Assembly: GCA_964522105.1 (NCBI GenBank)
Contig: CAZFVA010000004.1
Span: 62,001-126,000 of the forward strand
Source of the DNA: JAGOFO01 sp964522105
GTDB lineage: Bacteria > Myxococcota_A > UBA9042 > DTJE01
DNA: 64,000 bases
Direction: 5' to 3'
Of this stretch, positions 17,357-26,154 are shown piece after piece. The position numbers were made by a program, and so were the translations under genes. Numbering within the stretch: the stretch's first letter is position 1; each line of letters starts with the position of its first letter. The notes under the pieces are model-generated. The model had not been told where the DNA came from, searched no databases, and was given only the letters and a program-made list of their open reading frames with translations.

Positions 17357-20300
17357 ATGAAGTCGCTTCTCAAGTATGTGGCGGCGGTCGTTCTGTGTGC
17401 AGGACTGATTGCGCCTGATGCTCTTGCTATTGAAGTTGTGCCTCACAACATTAATATCCAGGGTGTCCTGAGAAACGTGGCGGGCGATGTTGTAACGGGA
17501 ACTTACTCAATGAAGTTCTCCCTTTATGACGCTGGTACTGGCGGTACCGTGCTCTGCCAGAACATTTCCAACTTGACGGTGACCGGTGGTGTTTTCAATA
17601 CCAGCGTTACCTGTCTTGCTTCGGCGTTCATCAACAGAACGGCCGTCTGGCTCGGGATTACCGTAGGCGCTGATGCTGAACTCGAGAGAGTTCCGCTTGC
17701 GTCAGTTGGATTCGCCATTCAGGCGGAACATGCCGAGCAGGCTGATGAGCTTCTCGGAGCGGCCAGAGACGTGGACTGCACCGGTTGTGTTGGTGATACG
17801 GAAGTGTCATTCAATTACGCCTCCAGTGACAGTAAAGCCGGCCCGGCAAACGGTCTTGTTTGCGCCGGTTGCGTAAGCGGTGGTACTGGCGCTACGAGCG
17901 ACATTGCTGCAGCAACGATTACGTCTGACAACATCGGGGCCGGACAGGTTGCGACTGGTAACATCGCGGCTGGCGCGGTTACCAATGCGAAGCTTGGCGC
18001 TGATGCTGTCAAGACCGGTAATATTGAAGACTATCAGGTGACGACGAATGACCTCGCCAACGGTTTGCTGACCTCGGCAAAATTTGGCGTCAATTCGGTT
18101 CCTGAAAGTGCCATTATTCCCCTGTACGCTCTCGGCGATGCCAAGAGTGGCAACGCGAAGGGCCTGAACTGTTCGCCGGCATGCGTATCCGCTGCTGAAG
18201 TCAGTTTTACTTTCGCGGCATCCGGCACTCAGGGCGGACCGGCATCGAACGTTGACTGTCTGGCCATCACCGGTGGATGTATCGAGGCTGGCGAAGTCAG
18301 TTTCAATTATGCAGCATCGGGTACGAAGGGCGGCGCAGCTTCAGATCTCAACTGCACCAACTGTGTTGCAAGCGGCGAAGTCGAGTTCAATTACGCGGGT
18401 TCTGCATCCGAGGGTGGCCCGGCGTCTGACCTTTCCTGCGCCAACTGTGTCGCTCTGGAAGAAGTCGGATTCAATTATGCCGGATCGCTTACGAAGGGCG
18501 GCGCGGCCAGTAAGGTCGAATGTACCGGCGCAGATGCCCCGTGTATCAGCACCGGCGAAGTTGATTTCTACTGGGCGGCCAGTGCCACAAAGGGCGGTGC
18601 CGCAAACGATCTGATCTGCACCACGTGCGTTCAGACCACAGATCTTGACACGGCATCGGTTACTGACGTGAAGGTCGCCTCGGGAATCGCAGGTTCGAAG
18701 ATTACCCAGGCTTCTGCGACCGCCTTTGGAACAGTGAAGACCGGTCTTGGTATCACGGCGACGGGCGGTATCATAACCCCCGACTGGAATGAAGTCGCAA
18801 CGAAGACTCACGCCCATACATCCTACTTCGCCAATGGTACTGATAACCTGTCCATCGGCGATGGCAAGTACATTGACTTCGTCGATCCAGGTGATAACCC
18901 GGGTTCGTACGCGGCAAGACTGAGTGAAGCCTCCGCTGCGTCCGGTGGTGATGCTGTTCTGAGAGCGTCCCTTGGTGTTGCGTCTGCAACTCCGAGAGGG
19001 TCCTTCTTCGAAGTCTATGCTGAAGGCGGCATTGTTGGCAGTAAGCATAAGCTGTATGCCGGCGGTGATGCGTGGCATGCCGGCAATCTTCAGATTGACG
19101 GTACGCTCAGTTGCTCGGGCACTGGTTGTGTAGACAGCGCTGACATTACCAATGAATCCATTACCGGAACAGATATTCTGAACGGATCAGTGACCGGCGC
19201 GGATCTGGATCCGGCTCTGGCACTTACAACGACCGGGAAGATCACGGCTGGCGAAGTCTGGGCAACAAAGTTTGTCGATTCTAATGCCTCGGGATACTTC
19301 GCAGATCCGAATGCAGAGTCGAACATGAAGGATATCAAGTTTGATAACCTGAAGCTCGGCACGAACACGGTCTACGGTCTTATGAACAACGGAACAAGTA
19401 CCCCTCTGTCCCTTTACACCAGCACGATTGATGCCGGTCAGGGTGGTGAAATCCTTTACATTCAGAAGAACAAGTGCGGCCTTATTGATGTTTATGGTGG
19501 CAGCGCATGCGCTCAGAACATCATGACCGTCCACGGTACTGTGAAGGCCAGCCTGTTCTATGATGCAGACGGAGCGTACTACGTTGACCCGAATTCACAC
19601 AGCTTGATCAAGTCCCTGAAGACTGACACGGTTGAAATACCCAGAACTGGTACGACCACCAACTTCATCAGCGGCGTGACGACCACTTTCGATGTGCCGT
19701 GGAAGGACGCTCAGGGCGGTGACTATCAGGTTGATCCGAGTGGTGACACCAAGCTCAATGTCCTTTATGCCAATGGTGTTCGCCTGAACACGTCGTGGCC
19801 AGGTGATCCTGCTTCTGGTTCTGCTCAGGTTGCGAACCTGTCTCATAACCTTGTGCTGTCCCCGGACGCCATTGGTGGTGGCCAGTTCGTTTATATGAGG
19901 TATAACGGTGCCAATAGATTCTCGTTCGGTACGGCCGGTGGCGCGGACATCAACGTCCCGGGCTTCAGAACCGACGGCGGTTACCTTGTCATGAATTCCG
20001 GCGTTTCCAGTAAGCAAATCTACATGAACTGGGACTTCGGCGGCGGTACCGTTAATATCAACGGCGATCTGAACGCTGCAAGGTTGCTGGATCAAAGCGC
20101 GCTCGGCTGCGTGATGGATCCCGGCGCGGACTCGGCCACATGGCACATCTATTCAGCGTATATGTCTGCGCACTACATGAGGGTTCACCAGGGACTGCGC
20201 GTTGACGGCACCGGTATTTTCGTTGTCGGTAACGGCGACTGGGGCACCGGTATCAGAATGAACGGTAATACCTCGATTATGCCGGTAGGCGATGCCGCTG

Positions 20301-20752
20301 GTATGATTGGATCGTCGTATCACCGCTTCTATTACATGCATGCGGTGCAGTTCTTCGGTGCATTCTATGCTGGTATATCCAACAGAGAAGCGAAGAAGGA
20401 CATCAAGTATCTGAACAACACCGACATGGAATCCATCGGTAACGCAATTCAGCAGATTAAGCCGACGACCTGGCTGTACAAAGAAGAAGTTATGGCGGGC
20501 AAGGTGCCGGAAGGAACTAAAGAGGCCTATATTCGTAATGTGCCGCACGTCGGCGCAATCCTGGACGAAATGCCTGCTCTGATTTCCAACGGTGGAGCCA
20601 CATGGTTCCTGAATGACTCAGTCGGCTTCCTTCTGGTCGCCAGTAAGTATCTTGACGACAAGATCAACAAGCAGGCTGGACAGCTTCGTGACCTGGAAGA
20701 TCGCCTTGCGATCCTCGAACAGGCCGTTGTTGACGCTGGTCTGTACAACTGA
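17357..20752 (+). CDS. Secreted fibre-like protein with CxxC repeats and C-terminal S74 (endosialidase-type) chaperone domain
   Basis: A 1131-residue protein with a Sec signal peptide (MKSLLKYVAAVVLCAGLIAP, cleavage near ALA). Residues about 28-130 resemble the N-terminal beta domain of tail-fibre-like surface proteins. About 135-430 holds CxxC-containing repeats interrupted by a collagen-like/hexapeptide-like stretch (ITSDNIGAGQVATGNIAAGAV). A long Gly/Asp/Asn-rich beta region follows. The last 125 residues are a peptidase S74 intramolecular chaperone: SNREAKKDIKYLN with the Ser nucleophile position, VPHVGAILDEMP, VGFLLVASKYLDDKI and a terminal coiled coil. S74 domains trimerise fibres and then cleave themselves off. 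The protein is likely a trimeric surface fibre. The start is fixed by GGAGGTGA 5 nt upstream. Confidence 0.82.
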   Translation: MKSLLKYVAAVVLCAGLIAPDALAIEVVPHNINIQGVLRNVAGDVVTGTYSMKFSLYDAGTGGTVLCQNISNLTVTGGVFNTSVTCLASAFINRTAVWLGITVGADAELERVPLASVGFAIQAEHAEQADELLGAARDVDCTGCVGDTEVSFNYASSDSKAGPANGLVCAGCVSGGTGATSDIAAATITSDNIGAGQVATGNIAAGAVTNAKLGADAVKTGNIEDYQVTTNDLANGLLTSAKFGVNSVPESAIIPLYALGDAKSGNAKGLNCSPACVSAAEVSFTFAASGTQGGPASNVDCLAITGGCIEAGEVSFNYAASGTKGGAASDLNCTNCVASGEVEFNYAGSASEGGPASDLSCANCVALEEVGFNYAGSLTKGGAASKVECTGADAPCISTGEVDFYWAASATKGGAANDLICTTCVQTTDLDTASVTDVKVASGIAGSKITQASATAFGTVKTGLGITATGGIITPDWNEVATKTHAHTSYFANGTDNLSIGDGKYIDFVDPGDNPGSYAARLSEASAASGGDAVLRASLGVASATPRGSFFEVYAEGGIVGSKHKLYAGGDAWHAGNLQIDGTLSCSGTGCVDSADITNESITGTDILNGSVTGADLDPALALTTTGKITAGEVWATKFVDSNASGYFADPNAESNMKDIKFDNLKLGTNTVYGLMNNGTSTPLSLYTSTIDAGQGGEILYIQKNKCGLIDVYGGSACAQNIMTVHGTVKASLFYDADGAYYVDPNSHSLIKSLKTDTVEIPRTGTTTNFISGVTTTFDVPWKDAQGGDYQVDPSGDTKLNVLYANGVRLNTSWPGDPASGSAQVANLSHNLVLSPDAIGGGQFVYMRYNGANRFSFGTAGGADINVPGFRTDGGYLVMNSGVSSKQIYMNWDFGGGTVNINGDLNAARLLDQSALGCVMDPGADSATWHIYSAYMSAHYMRVHQGLRVDGTGIFVVGNGDWGTGIRMNGNTSIMPVGDAAGMIGSSYHRFYYMHAVQFFGAFYAGISNREAKKDIKYLNNTDMESIGNAIQQIKPTTWLYKEEVMAGKVPEGTKEAYIRNVPHVGAILDEMPALISNGGATWFLNDSVGFLLVASKYLDDKINKQAGQLRDLEDRLAILEQAVVDAGLYN
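17769..18645 (+). repeat. Six CxxC-type repeat units inside the fibre-like protein
   Basis: Six units share the frame EVxFxxAxS...GGxAxx...C..C: EVSFNYASS, EVSFTFAAS, EVSFNYAAS, EVEFNYAGS, EVGFNYAGS and EVDFYWAAS, each ending in a Cys pair (CAGC, CTNC, CANC, CTTC; two units carry a longer insert between the Cys). Unit length is about 28-32 residues. A degenerate unit (SGNAKGLNCSPAC) and a leading CTGC also occur. Repeated Cys pairs in a secreted protein suggest disulfide ladders or metal sites. Confidence 0.75.
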
Positions 20753-20913
20753 TTCTTTCGTTACCGCCAACCTGCAACTAATCACTTAGCTTTGTTATGA
20801 AAATCAGCAAGGGACGAATTTGATCCGGATGTGGCGCGGATTGAATTGGTCGTCTTTTCCCGTCATGGGTTATGCTTGGTCAGGCGGCTTTTTCTGCGGA
20901 AAGGATTATAACG

Positions 20914-21969
20914 ATGAGCACCCCTACAGTCATGCAGGTGTCAGACGCTTTTGTGGCCTTTGAGGCTGGGGCGTCTGCGCCCGGTTTCAGTGTTACACGG
21001 CTTCCCGGAGATGCTTCAAACAGGTCGTATTTCAGGATCAGGCAGGAATCGGGCAGTCAGTCATGGATGATCATGAAGTTGGCGTCGGAGCCTTTTAAAA
21101 GCGAGGAAGGTCAGGGTGCCGGTACCGTGCAACGTCTTCCTTTTTCCGAGGTTTCCGAGTACCTGAGCCGTGGCGGGATTGGCGTTCCGGCGATTCTGGC
21201 AGAAGAAGTCGAGCGCGGGTTTCTGGTGCTGGAAGACCTTGGCGATGTGACTGTCGAACGGGCGCTTGTGGCCGGTGGCAGCAAGGTTGAGCTTTATCAG
21301 TGGGCTATTGATGTGCTTGTTGATATGCAGGCCTGGGCCAGGTCCAATCCCGACCCGGCTAACATCGCTTTTAATCGCAAATTTGATGCTGCTCTGCTGT
21401 TGTGGGAGTTTGAGCATTTCTATGAATGGGGGCTTGTCGAGTTGACCGGGACTGTTCCGGATGAGCATGACAGGGCCGTTCTGAAGGCTTTTTTTGATAC
21501 GGTGACCAGCCGGTTGTGCAGCATCCCGCAGGGGTTTGTTCACAGGGATTTCCAGAGTCGTAATCTGATGATTCATGACGGCAGGATGCGTCTGATTGAT
21601 TTTCAGGATGCGCTTGTCGGGCCGTTCATTTATGACATGGTCGCGCTGCTGCGGGATTCATACGTGAAGTTCACGCCGGAAGAGGTCGAGTATTTCCTTG
21701 GATACTATGCCGACGTCGGGGCCGGTGTCGGCCTTGTCCTGCCGCCGATTGAAGAGATGAAGAAGATGTTCCATATGCAGGCGCTTCAGCGGAAGCTGAA
21801 GGATGCCGGTCGTTTTGTGTTCATCGATCGGGTAAAGGGGAATCCGAAGTTTCTTCCGAATATCCCCCGGTCGCTGGCTTATGTCAGGGAGGCTTTTGAT
21901 AATCTTCCAGAATTTAATGAAGTCAGGCTGGTCCTTGCTAAATATCTGCCGGAGCATTTCGGGCAATGA
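20914..21969 (+). CDS. amgK: N-acetylmuramate/N-acetylglucosamine anomeric kinase-like phosphotransferase
   Basis: Aminoglycoside-phosphotransferase-fold sugar kinase. AmgK phosphorylates MurNAc and GlcNAc at C1 in the peptidoglycan-recycling route that bypasses de novo UDP-MurNAc synthesis. The 351-residue protein shows LPGDASNRSYFRI near the N-terminus (nucleotide loop), WMIMKLA with the ATP-binding Lys, the catalytic loop FVHRDFQSRNLMI near residues 206-218 and the metal-binding LIDFQDALVGP near 226-236. The start at 20914 has AAAGGA upstream; an ATG at 20872 overlaps a probable -10 (TATGCT) and is rejected. The gene overlaps murU by ATGA, and this pairing is the main reason for the name. 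Confidence 0.8.
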   Translation: MSTPTVMQVSDAFVAFEAGASAPGFSVTRLPGDASNRSYFRIRQESGSQSWMIMKLASEPFKSEEGQGAGTVQRLPFSEVSEYLSRGGIGVPAILAEEVERGFLVLEDLGDVTVERALVAGGSKVELYQWAIDVLVDMQAWARSNPDPANIAFNRKFDAALLLWEFEHFYEWGLVELTGTVPDEHDRAVLKAFFDTVTSRLCSIPQGFVHRDFQSRNLMIHDGRMRLIDFQDALVGPFIYDMVALLRDSYVKFTPEEVEYFLGYYADVGAGVGLVLPPIEEMKKMFHMQALQRKLKDAGRFVFIDRVKGNPKFLPNIPRSLAYVREAFDNLPEFNEVRLVLAKYLPEHFGQ

Positions 21970-22970
21970 AAGGGTTTATTCTGGCTGCCGGTCTTGGTAC
22001 CAGACTGAGGCCTTATACCGATGTGATTCCCAAACCTCTGTTCCCCGTTCTTGGAATACCATTGATTCACTGGGTTCTGAGAGGTATGAGGCAGGCCGGG
22101 GTTTGCGATGTCATGGTGAACCTGCACCATCTTCCCGACGCAATAGTCAGCAATCTTGGCGATGGTGATGCGTTCGGGATGAACATCAGCTACCAGTTCG
22201 AGCCGCAGATTCTGGGCACCGGCGGGGCACTTGTCGCAGCAGATTCTTTTCTGCGGGATGACGACAGCTTCATTCTTCATAACGGTGACATTTTTACGGA
22301 TTGGGATCTGCGAAGGCTTCTGGCGGATGGAGCGGCAGGTCCGGTGCTGGCTGTCGTTGACGGGCCGGGACTTGCCGAATCTGACAGGCGTGTTGAACTT
22401 GATTGCGCAGGACACGTGGCCAGTCTTCGCGGATTGCCTGTGGCTGGAAGTGGCCCAAAGGTTGTGTATGGTGGTGTTTCCCTGTTGAATCAGGATGTTA
22501 TTAGATTACTTGGGGCGGCGACGTCTGGACGCAGCTCCGGGGAAGCGTGCCTGGTGGCGGATGCCCTTATCCCGATGCTTGCGGCTGGTCAGCCAGTTAA
22601 TTCGGTCGATTATGACGGTCGCTGGTATTGTGATATCGGTACGCCCGCCAGTTATCTTGATTTGAATATGCGAGCTGTTCTTGATCCGGTTTGGCTGATG
22701 GCGAAAAGGGGTTTTGATGTGCCGGTGCAGATCGAACCAGGTGTGTTTGCGAGTGGCGACTGTAAGATTGGAAAAGGTGTGTCGTTTACCGGTCCCGCGA
22801 TGATTTGTTCAGGGGCGGTAATCGGGGATGGTGCGGCAGTCGGCCCCGGAGCTGTGATCAGCGGCCATGTGGCAGGCGGGGCTTGTGTGTCGAGTGCAGT
22901 GGTTATGGCCGGGGCAGTCGCTGCAGGGGTCGTTTCAGGAATTGTCATGCCGGGTTATTCAATTAGATGA
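21966..22970 (+). CDS. murU: MurU-like sugar-1-phosphate nucleotidylyltransferase with C-terminal beta-helix
   Basis: Transfers UMP (by analogy with MurU) to MurNAc-1-phosphate, or another nucleotide to another sugar phosphate. The N-terminal nucleotidyltransferase domain has AAGLGTRLRP at 7-16, IPKPLFPVLG at 21-30, a GTGGAL loop and the metal-binding HNGDIFTDWD. Unlike classic MurU (about 225 residues) this protein has 334: from about 245 there is a left-handed beta-helix tail of hexapeptide-like units (GAVIGDGAAVGPGAVISG), as in GlmU or GDP-mannose pyrophosphorylases. The adjacent amgK argues for MurU function, while the tail leaves a hexose-1-phosphate role open. Coupled by ATGA at both ends. 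Confidence 0.72.
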   Translation: MKGFILAAGLGTRLRPYTDVIPKPLFPVLGIPLIHWVLRGMRQAGVCDVMVNLHHLPDAIVSNLGDGDAFGMNISYQFEPQILGTGGALVAADSFLRDDDSFILHNGDIFTDWDLRRLLADGAAGPVLAVVDGPGLAESDRRVELDCAGHVASLRGLPVAGSGPKVVYGGVSLLNQDVIRLLGAATSGRSSGEACLVADALIPMLAAGQPVNSVDYDGRWYCDIGTPASYLDLNMRAVLDPVWLMAKRGFDVPVQIEPGVFASGDCKIGKGVSFTGPAMICSGAVIGDGAAVGPGAVISGHVAGGACVSSAVVMAGAVAAGVVSGIVMPGYSIR

Positions 22971-23578
22971 GTGAAGGCAGCGTAAACAGGCGTCTGCTTG
23001 TCGTGGGGGGCCTGTTCTACGGGGTCCTGGCGGTCGCCATAGTCCTGGTCGCCGTGCTGCTGCCCGATCTGTTCGGATTCAGAATCCTGCCCATGGAAAC
23101 CGGCAAGTTTTTCTTCAGTTTGCTGTCCGGGCTGTTGGCCGGGGTCGGCATCGTCGGGATTTCGTGGCTTCTTGTGGTGTACACGTCCAGCGGGCGTCAG
23201 CTAGCGCGTAAGATGGCTGAGGCTGTCGGCAGACTTCGACTTGTAGAGGCCCTCTTATTGTCGCTGATGGCTGGTGTCGTCGAAGAGGCTTTCTTTCGTG
23301 GTTCGCTGTGGACGCTTGTGGATCATTTTGTCGGACCGTGGCCGGCGCTGGCGGTGACTTCGGTGTTGTTCGGTTTTGCCCACGGTGCTTTTCGAAAGGG
23401 GCTCGGTCTGTGGGGTGCGTTTGCCCTGTTGAGCGGCCTTGTTGCCGGGGGCCTTAGAATATGGACCGGCGCAATTCTGGCCCCGGTCGTCATGCATGTA
23501 TTGATTGATGCCGTGAATTTGCCGTTAATCGTTCGTTATTTCAGCGTTTCCGACGGACAGCCATCCCGATTCCAATGA
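22967..23578 (+). CDS. CPBP (CAAX/bacteriocin-processing) family intramembrane protease
   Basis: A 203-residue polytopic membrane protein with about six hydrophobic segments. The glutamic-protease motifs are intact: EEAFFRG at 106-112 (Glu106, Glu107, Arg111), FGFAHG with His139, and HVLIDAVN with His177 and Asn184. Family members process prenylated proteins or bacteriocins, and the myxosortases that cleave MYXO-CTERM tails belong to this superfamily. Two proteins of this window carry such tails, so this is a candidate sorting protease, though the substrate is unproven. It is translationally coupled to murU by ATGA, and its last 38 nt overlap the convergent lnt gene. Confidence 0.85.
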   Translation: MSEGSVNRRLLVVGGLFYGVLAVAIVLVAVLLPDLFGFRILPMETGKFFFSLLSGLLAGVGIVGISWLLVVYTSSGRQLARKMAEAVGRLRLVEALLLSLMAGVVEEAFFRGSLWTLVDHFVGPWPALAVTSVLFGFAHGAFRKGLGLWGAFALLSGLVAGGLRIWTGAILAPVVMHVLIDAVNLPLIVRYFSVSDGQPSRFQ

Positions 23579-26153
23579 ACAGTAAAGACAGGCCGCAGCA
23601 GGCCAGGGCGAAAATGTCGCCATATCGGATATAGAGGGTGGCTTCGTTTGTAAGGGCAACGTCTTCGACAAGATATTCAGCATCATTAATTTCGGTGTGC
23701 GAAACGATTCTGCCGAGCGGATCAACTATGGCTGAAATGCCGGTGTTTGTTGATCGTACCATGTACGATCTGGCCTCTACTGCCCTCAGTTGAGACAGTT
23801 GAAAATGAAGCCATGGTTCCGCCGTCTTGCCAAACCAGGCATCGTTCGTGATGTTGATCAGTATGTTGGGTTGAAGTTCGGCCAGCCGTCTGTGGAAAGA
23901 AGGAATAATTCCCTCGTAACAGATTGATATTCCTATTCTTGCGTCTTTCAGTTTGAATATCATCGGTTCAGTACCCGGGGTCCAGTCACCGGCTTCCGGG
24001 AACCACTTTCTGAAGAACGGGAACCATTTTTCAAACGGGATGTATTCCCCGAATACCAGAAGCCTGTTTTTGAAGTATGTCCCCAGGACTTTTCCCTGAC
24101 CGTCGATCATTACAGCGGAGTTGTGTTTGATCGCTTCTTTCCCTTCCTGTGGGAATCTTTCCATTGTGGCCGCGCCAAATATCAGAGGAGTCGAAAATCC
24201 GCGCATTACCGAATTGCGGTCCATCTGCGGGGTGTTGCGGTCCTTTTTGTATGCAGGCAATGTGTTTTTGTACGAGCCCTCTTCTGGAAGGGGGGCTTTT
24301 GAAACGTAGATCTTCTTTGCATCAAGCGGGTACGGGTAACCTTCTTTGAACGGTATTTCAGTCAGGCCGGTCAGGCGGCCTTCCGCGCCTTCCAGGAGCT
24401 TTGGCGCCCGGTTGTCTTCAGGGAAAAGTTCGACAACCAGGCCGTCTTCCCCTGCCGCCCATGCGTGGCCGGTGCTGTCTGAAACGACCGAGGTAAGATT
24501 ACGGCGCACACCTGCCGGCACACGTTTGCACGTTTCCTGACAGCGGATAACTTCGCCGTCATCCCCGACAGCCCAGGTTATCGGCCCTGCCGAGATCGAT
24601 CGAAGGGTTCGTTTTGTCGGCTGCTCGGTTCTTACCTCTGTTGCGTTCGCAACTTTGACAATGGTTCCGGAATGACCGGCGGCGACAAGGCCTGATTCAG
24701 CGGACCAGGCGACGGCACTCAGATCAGGCAGGCCTTCCGGGCCCAGATCCTTGATTTTTCCGCCCTTTATGGAAAACAGGGTGCCTTTGTCGCCACACAC
24801 GACCCAGCCGAAATCCGGGGTGCTGACAGCGCCCCGAAGTGTAGTAAATCTGCCGGTGTCCATAGTTTTCCACTTGCCATCAAGCCGGAACATCACGACG
24901 CCGTTGTCACCGACTGCGATAGCTTCTTCGCTGTCGTGCGACCAGGCAACCGCGTTCAGATTTCTGTCTGTATCTGTAGATTCCCGGGTCCAGGCGCGAC
25001 CGTCAAAATGGTAGGCGGCCCCGCGGGGACCTGCCGCAATGATGTTTTCTTCATTCATGGCTGCGATGGCGGACAGACCGGAATTTTTAAATACGGAAGG
25101 CGCCTGGTCTGCCGTTCCCTTTTCCAGCGAGACGCCACCTTCACCGATCCCATATATGTTGCCGCCAAAAGATACGGCCAGCGCCTGGTTTGCTGTTCGA
25201 CGGGTGAAAACCCGGTAAAGTGGGAAATAGGACGATTCAGGCCAGACTATCAGGTCAGGATGACTTTCTTTTTCAATTAGCTGTGAAATATACTGATGTT
25301 TCAACAGGTTGGAGTACAGCATGGTCATCTGGTCAGCCGCATCCATCTGGGAGCCGTCAGCGTTTTGAGCCTCTTTTTCCCAGATGCCGATGTCGGCTTC
25401 GACGATGCCAACTTTGAATTTCGGGGCTTCGGCCATTCGTTTTTCAATGACATTGATCCTTGTCAGGCCATAAATTGTTACTGCAAAGAAAGCGCTGGCA
25501 GCTATAAGGACAGTAAATTTCGGGAAAGGCGTCTTTGAAATTCTGGATACCAGGATTTCTGCGATCGCGCAGTTGACCAGAATAATCAGGAATGTGATGC
25601 CGGAAACACCCGTAATGTCAGCAATTTGTACTATGGCTGTAAATCTTTGCTGACCGTTGCCCTGATACCACGGGAATATCAGCGGGGCTGCGTATTCTAT
25701 GGCGGTAAAGATTATCGGGAACACAAGTATCCATGGCAGTGAAGGGATGCGTTTGATGATGCCGGCCGCTGCACCGGCACTGAATGCATAGACCAGCCCC
25801 TGCACAAGGATTAACAGACAAGTAACCACCCATGACGACCAGACTTCCATGTGGGCGAAGCTCTGGAGCATGTTTGAAATCCAGTAGAACCCGCCAAGAT
25901 TTTCAAAAAAACCGGAAATAAGGCCGAGCAGGAAGGCAGCCGCAAAGCCGCGTCCGCGGATCGCCAGAATCAGTCCGGCAAGTCCGAACCAGGCAAGTGG
26001 AAACAGATTGGTGTCAGGAAACGCTGCAATCGAGACGCATCCGCCCACGGCCGCCGCCAGAATCGCAAGCGGCGTACTTAGAAGCGCCGAAGACTGTTGT
26101 TTTCTTGAAGGCTTCGGTTTTCTGGCTGATGAGGGGGTCTTTGTAGGTTTCAT
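23541..26153 (-). CDS. lnt: Apolipoprotein N-acyltransferase with a large beta-propeller inserted in the nitrilase domain
   Basis: Acylates the N-terminal Cys of lipoproteins in the inner membrane. The 870-residue protein (Lnt is normally 500-540) has six hydrophobic segments before residue 235, then the nitrilase domain. The catalytic triad is present: Glu306 in VWPESSY, Lys695 in YFKNRLLVFGEY and Cys745 in SICYEG; TNDAWFG, LRAVEARSYMVRSTNTG and a last membrane helix at about 846-865 follow. Glu and Lys lie about 68 residues apart in E. coli Lnt but 389 apart here, because a YCF48-like propeller (about 320-645) is inserted. It follows the DUF167 gene directly (1 nt between), so the two are an operon. 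The many lipoproteins in this window would be its substrates. Confidence 0.9.
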   Translation of the reverse strand: MKPTKTPSSARKPKPSRKQQSSALLSTPLAILAAAVGGCVSIAAFPDTNLFPLAWFGLAGLILAIRGRGFAAAFLLGLISGFFENLGGFYWISNMLQSFAHMEVWSSWVVTCLLILVQGLVYAFSAGAAAGIIKRIPSLPWILVFPIIFTAIEYAAPLIFPWYQGNGQQRFTAIVQIADITGVSGITFLIILVNCAIAEILVSRISKTPFPKFTVLIAASAFFAVTIYGLTRINVIEKRMAEAPKFKVGIVEADIGIWEKEAQNADGSQMDAADQMTMLYSNLLKHQYISQLIEKESHPDLIVWPESSYFPLYRVFTRRTANQALAVSFGGNIYGIGEGGVSLEKGTADQAPSVFKNSGLSAIAAMNEENIIAAGPRGAAYHFDGRAWTRESTDTDRNLNAVAWSHDSEEAIAVGDNGVVMFRLDGKWKTMDTGRFTTLRGAVSTPDFGWVVCGDKGTLFSIKGGKIKDLGPEGLPDLSAVAWSAESGLVAAGHSGTIVKVANATEVRTEQPTKRTLRSISAGPITWAVGDDGEVIRCQETCKRVPAGVRRNLTSVVSDSTGHAWAAGEDGLVVELFPEDNRAPKLLEGAEGRLTGLTEIPFKEGYPYPLDAKKIYVSKAPLPEEGSYKNTLPAYKKDRNTPQMDRNSVMRGFSTPLIFGAATMERFPQEGKEAIKHNSAVMIDGQGKVLGTYFKNRLLVFGEYIPFEKWFPFFRKWFPEAGDWTPGTEPMIFKLKDARIGISICYEGIIPSFHRRLAELQPNILINITNDAWFGKTAEPWLHFQLSQLRAVEARSYMVRSTNTGISAIVDPLGRIVSHTEINDAEYLVEDVALTNEATLYIRYGDIFALACCGLSLLFIGIGMAVRRKR
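24222..25196 (-). other. YCF48-like propeller insertion within lnt
   Basis: Codons for residues about 320-645 of Lnt. At least five units of about 40-45 residues repeat a pattern of LxAVAWS / AIAVGDNGVVMFRLDG: IIAAGPRGAAYHFDG, AIAVGDNGVVMFRLDG, WVVCGDKGTLFSIKGG, LVAAGHSGTIVKV, TWAVGDDGEVIRC and AWAAGEDGLVVEL. This is the spacing of YCF48/BNR-type propeller blades. The frame runs through without a stop, and the flanking nitrilase sequence resumes cleanly at STPLIFGAATMERFP. Since Lnt's catalytic domain faces the periplasm, the propeller should too. Confidence 0.85.
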
Positions 26154-26154
26154 A

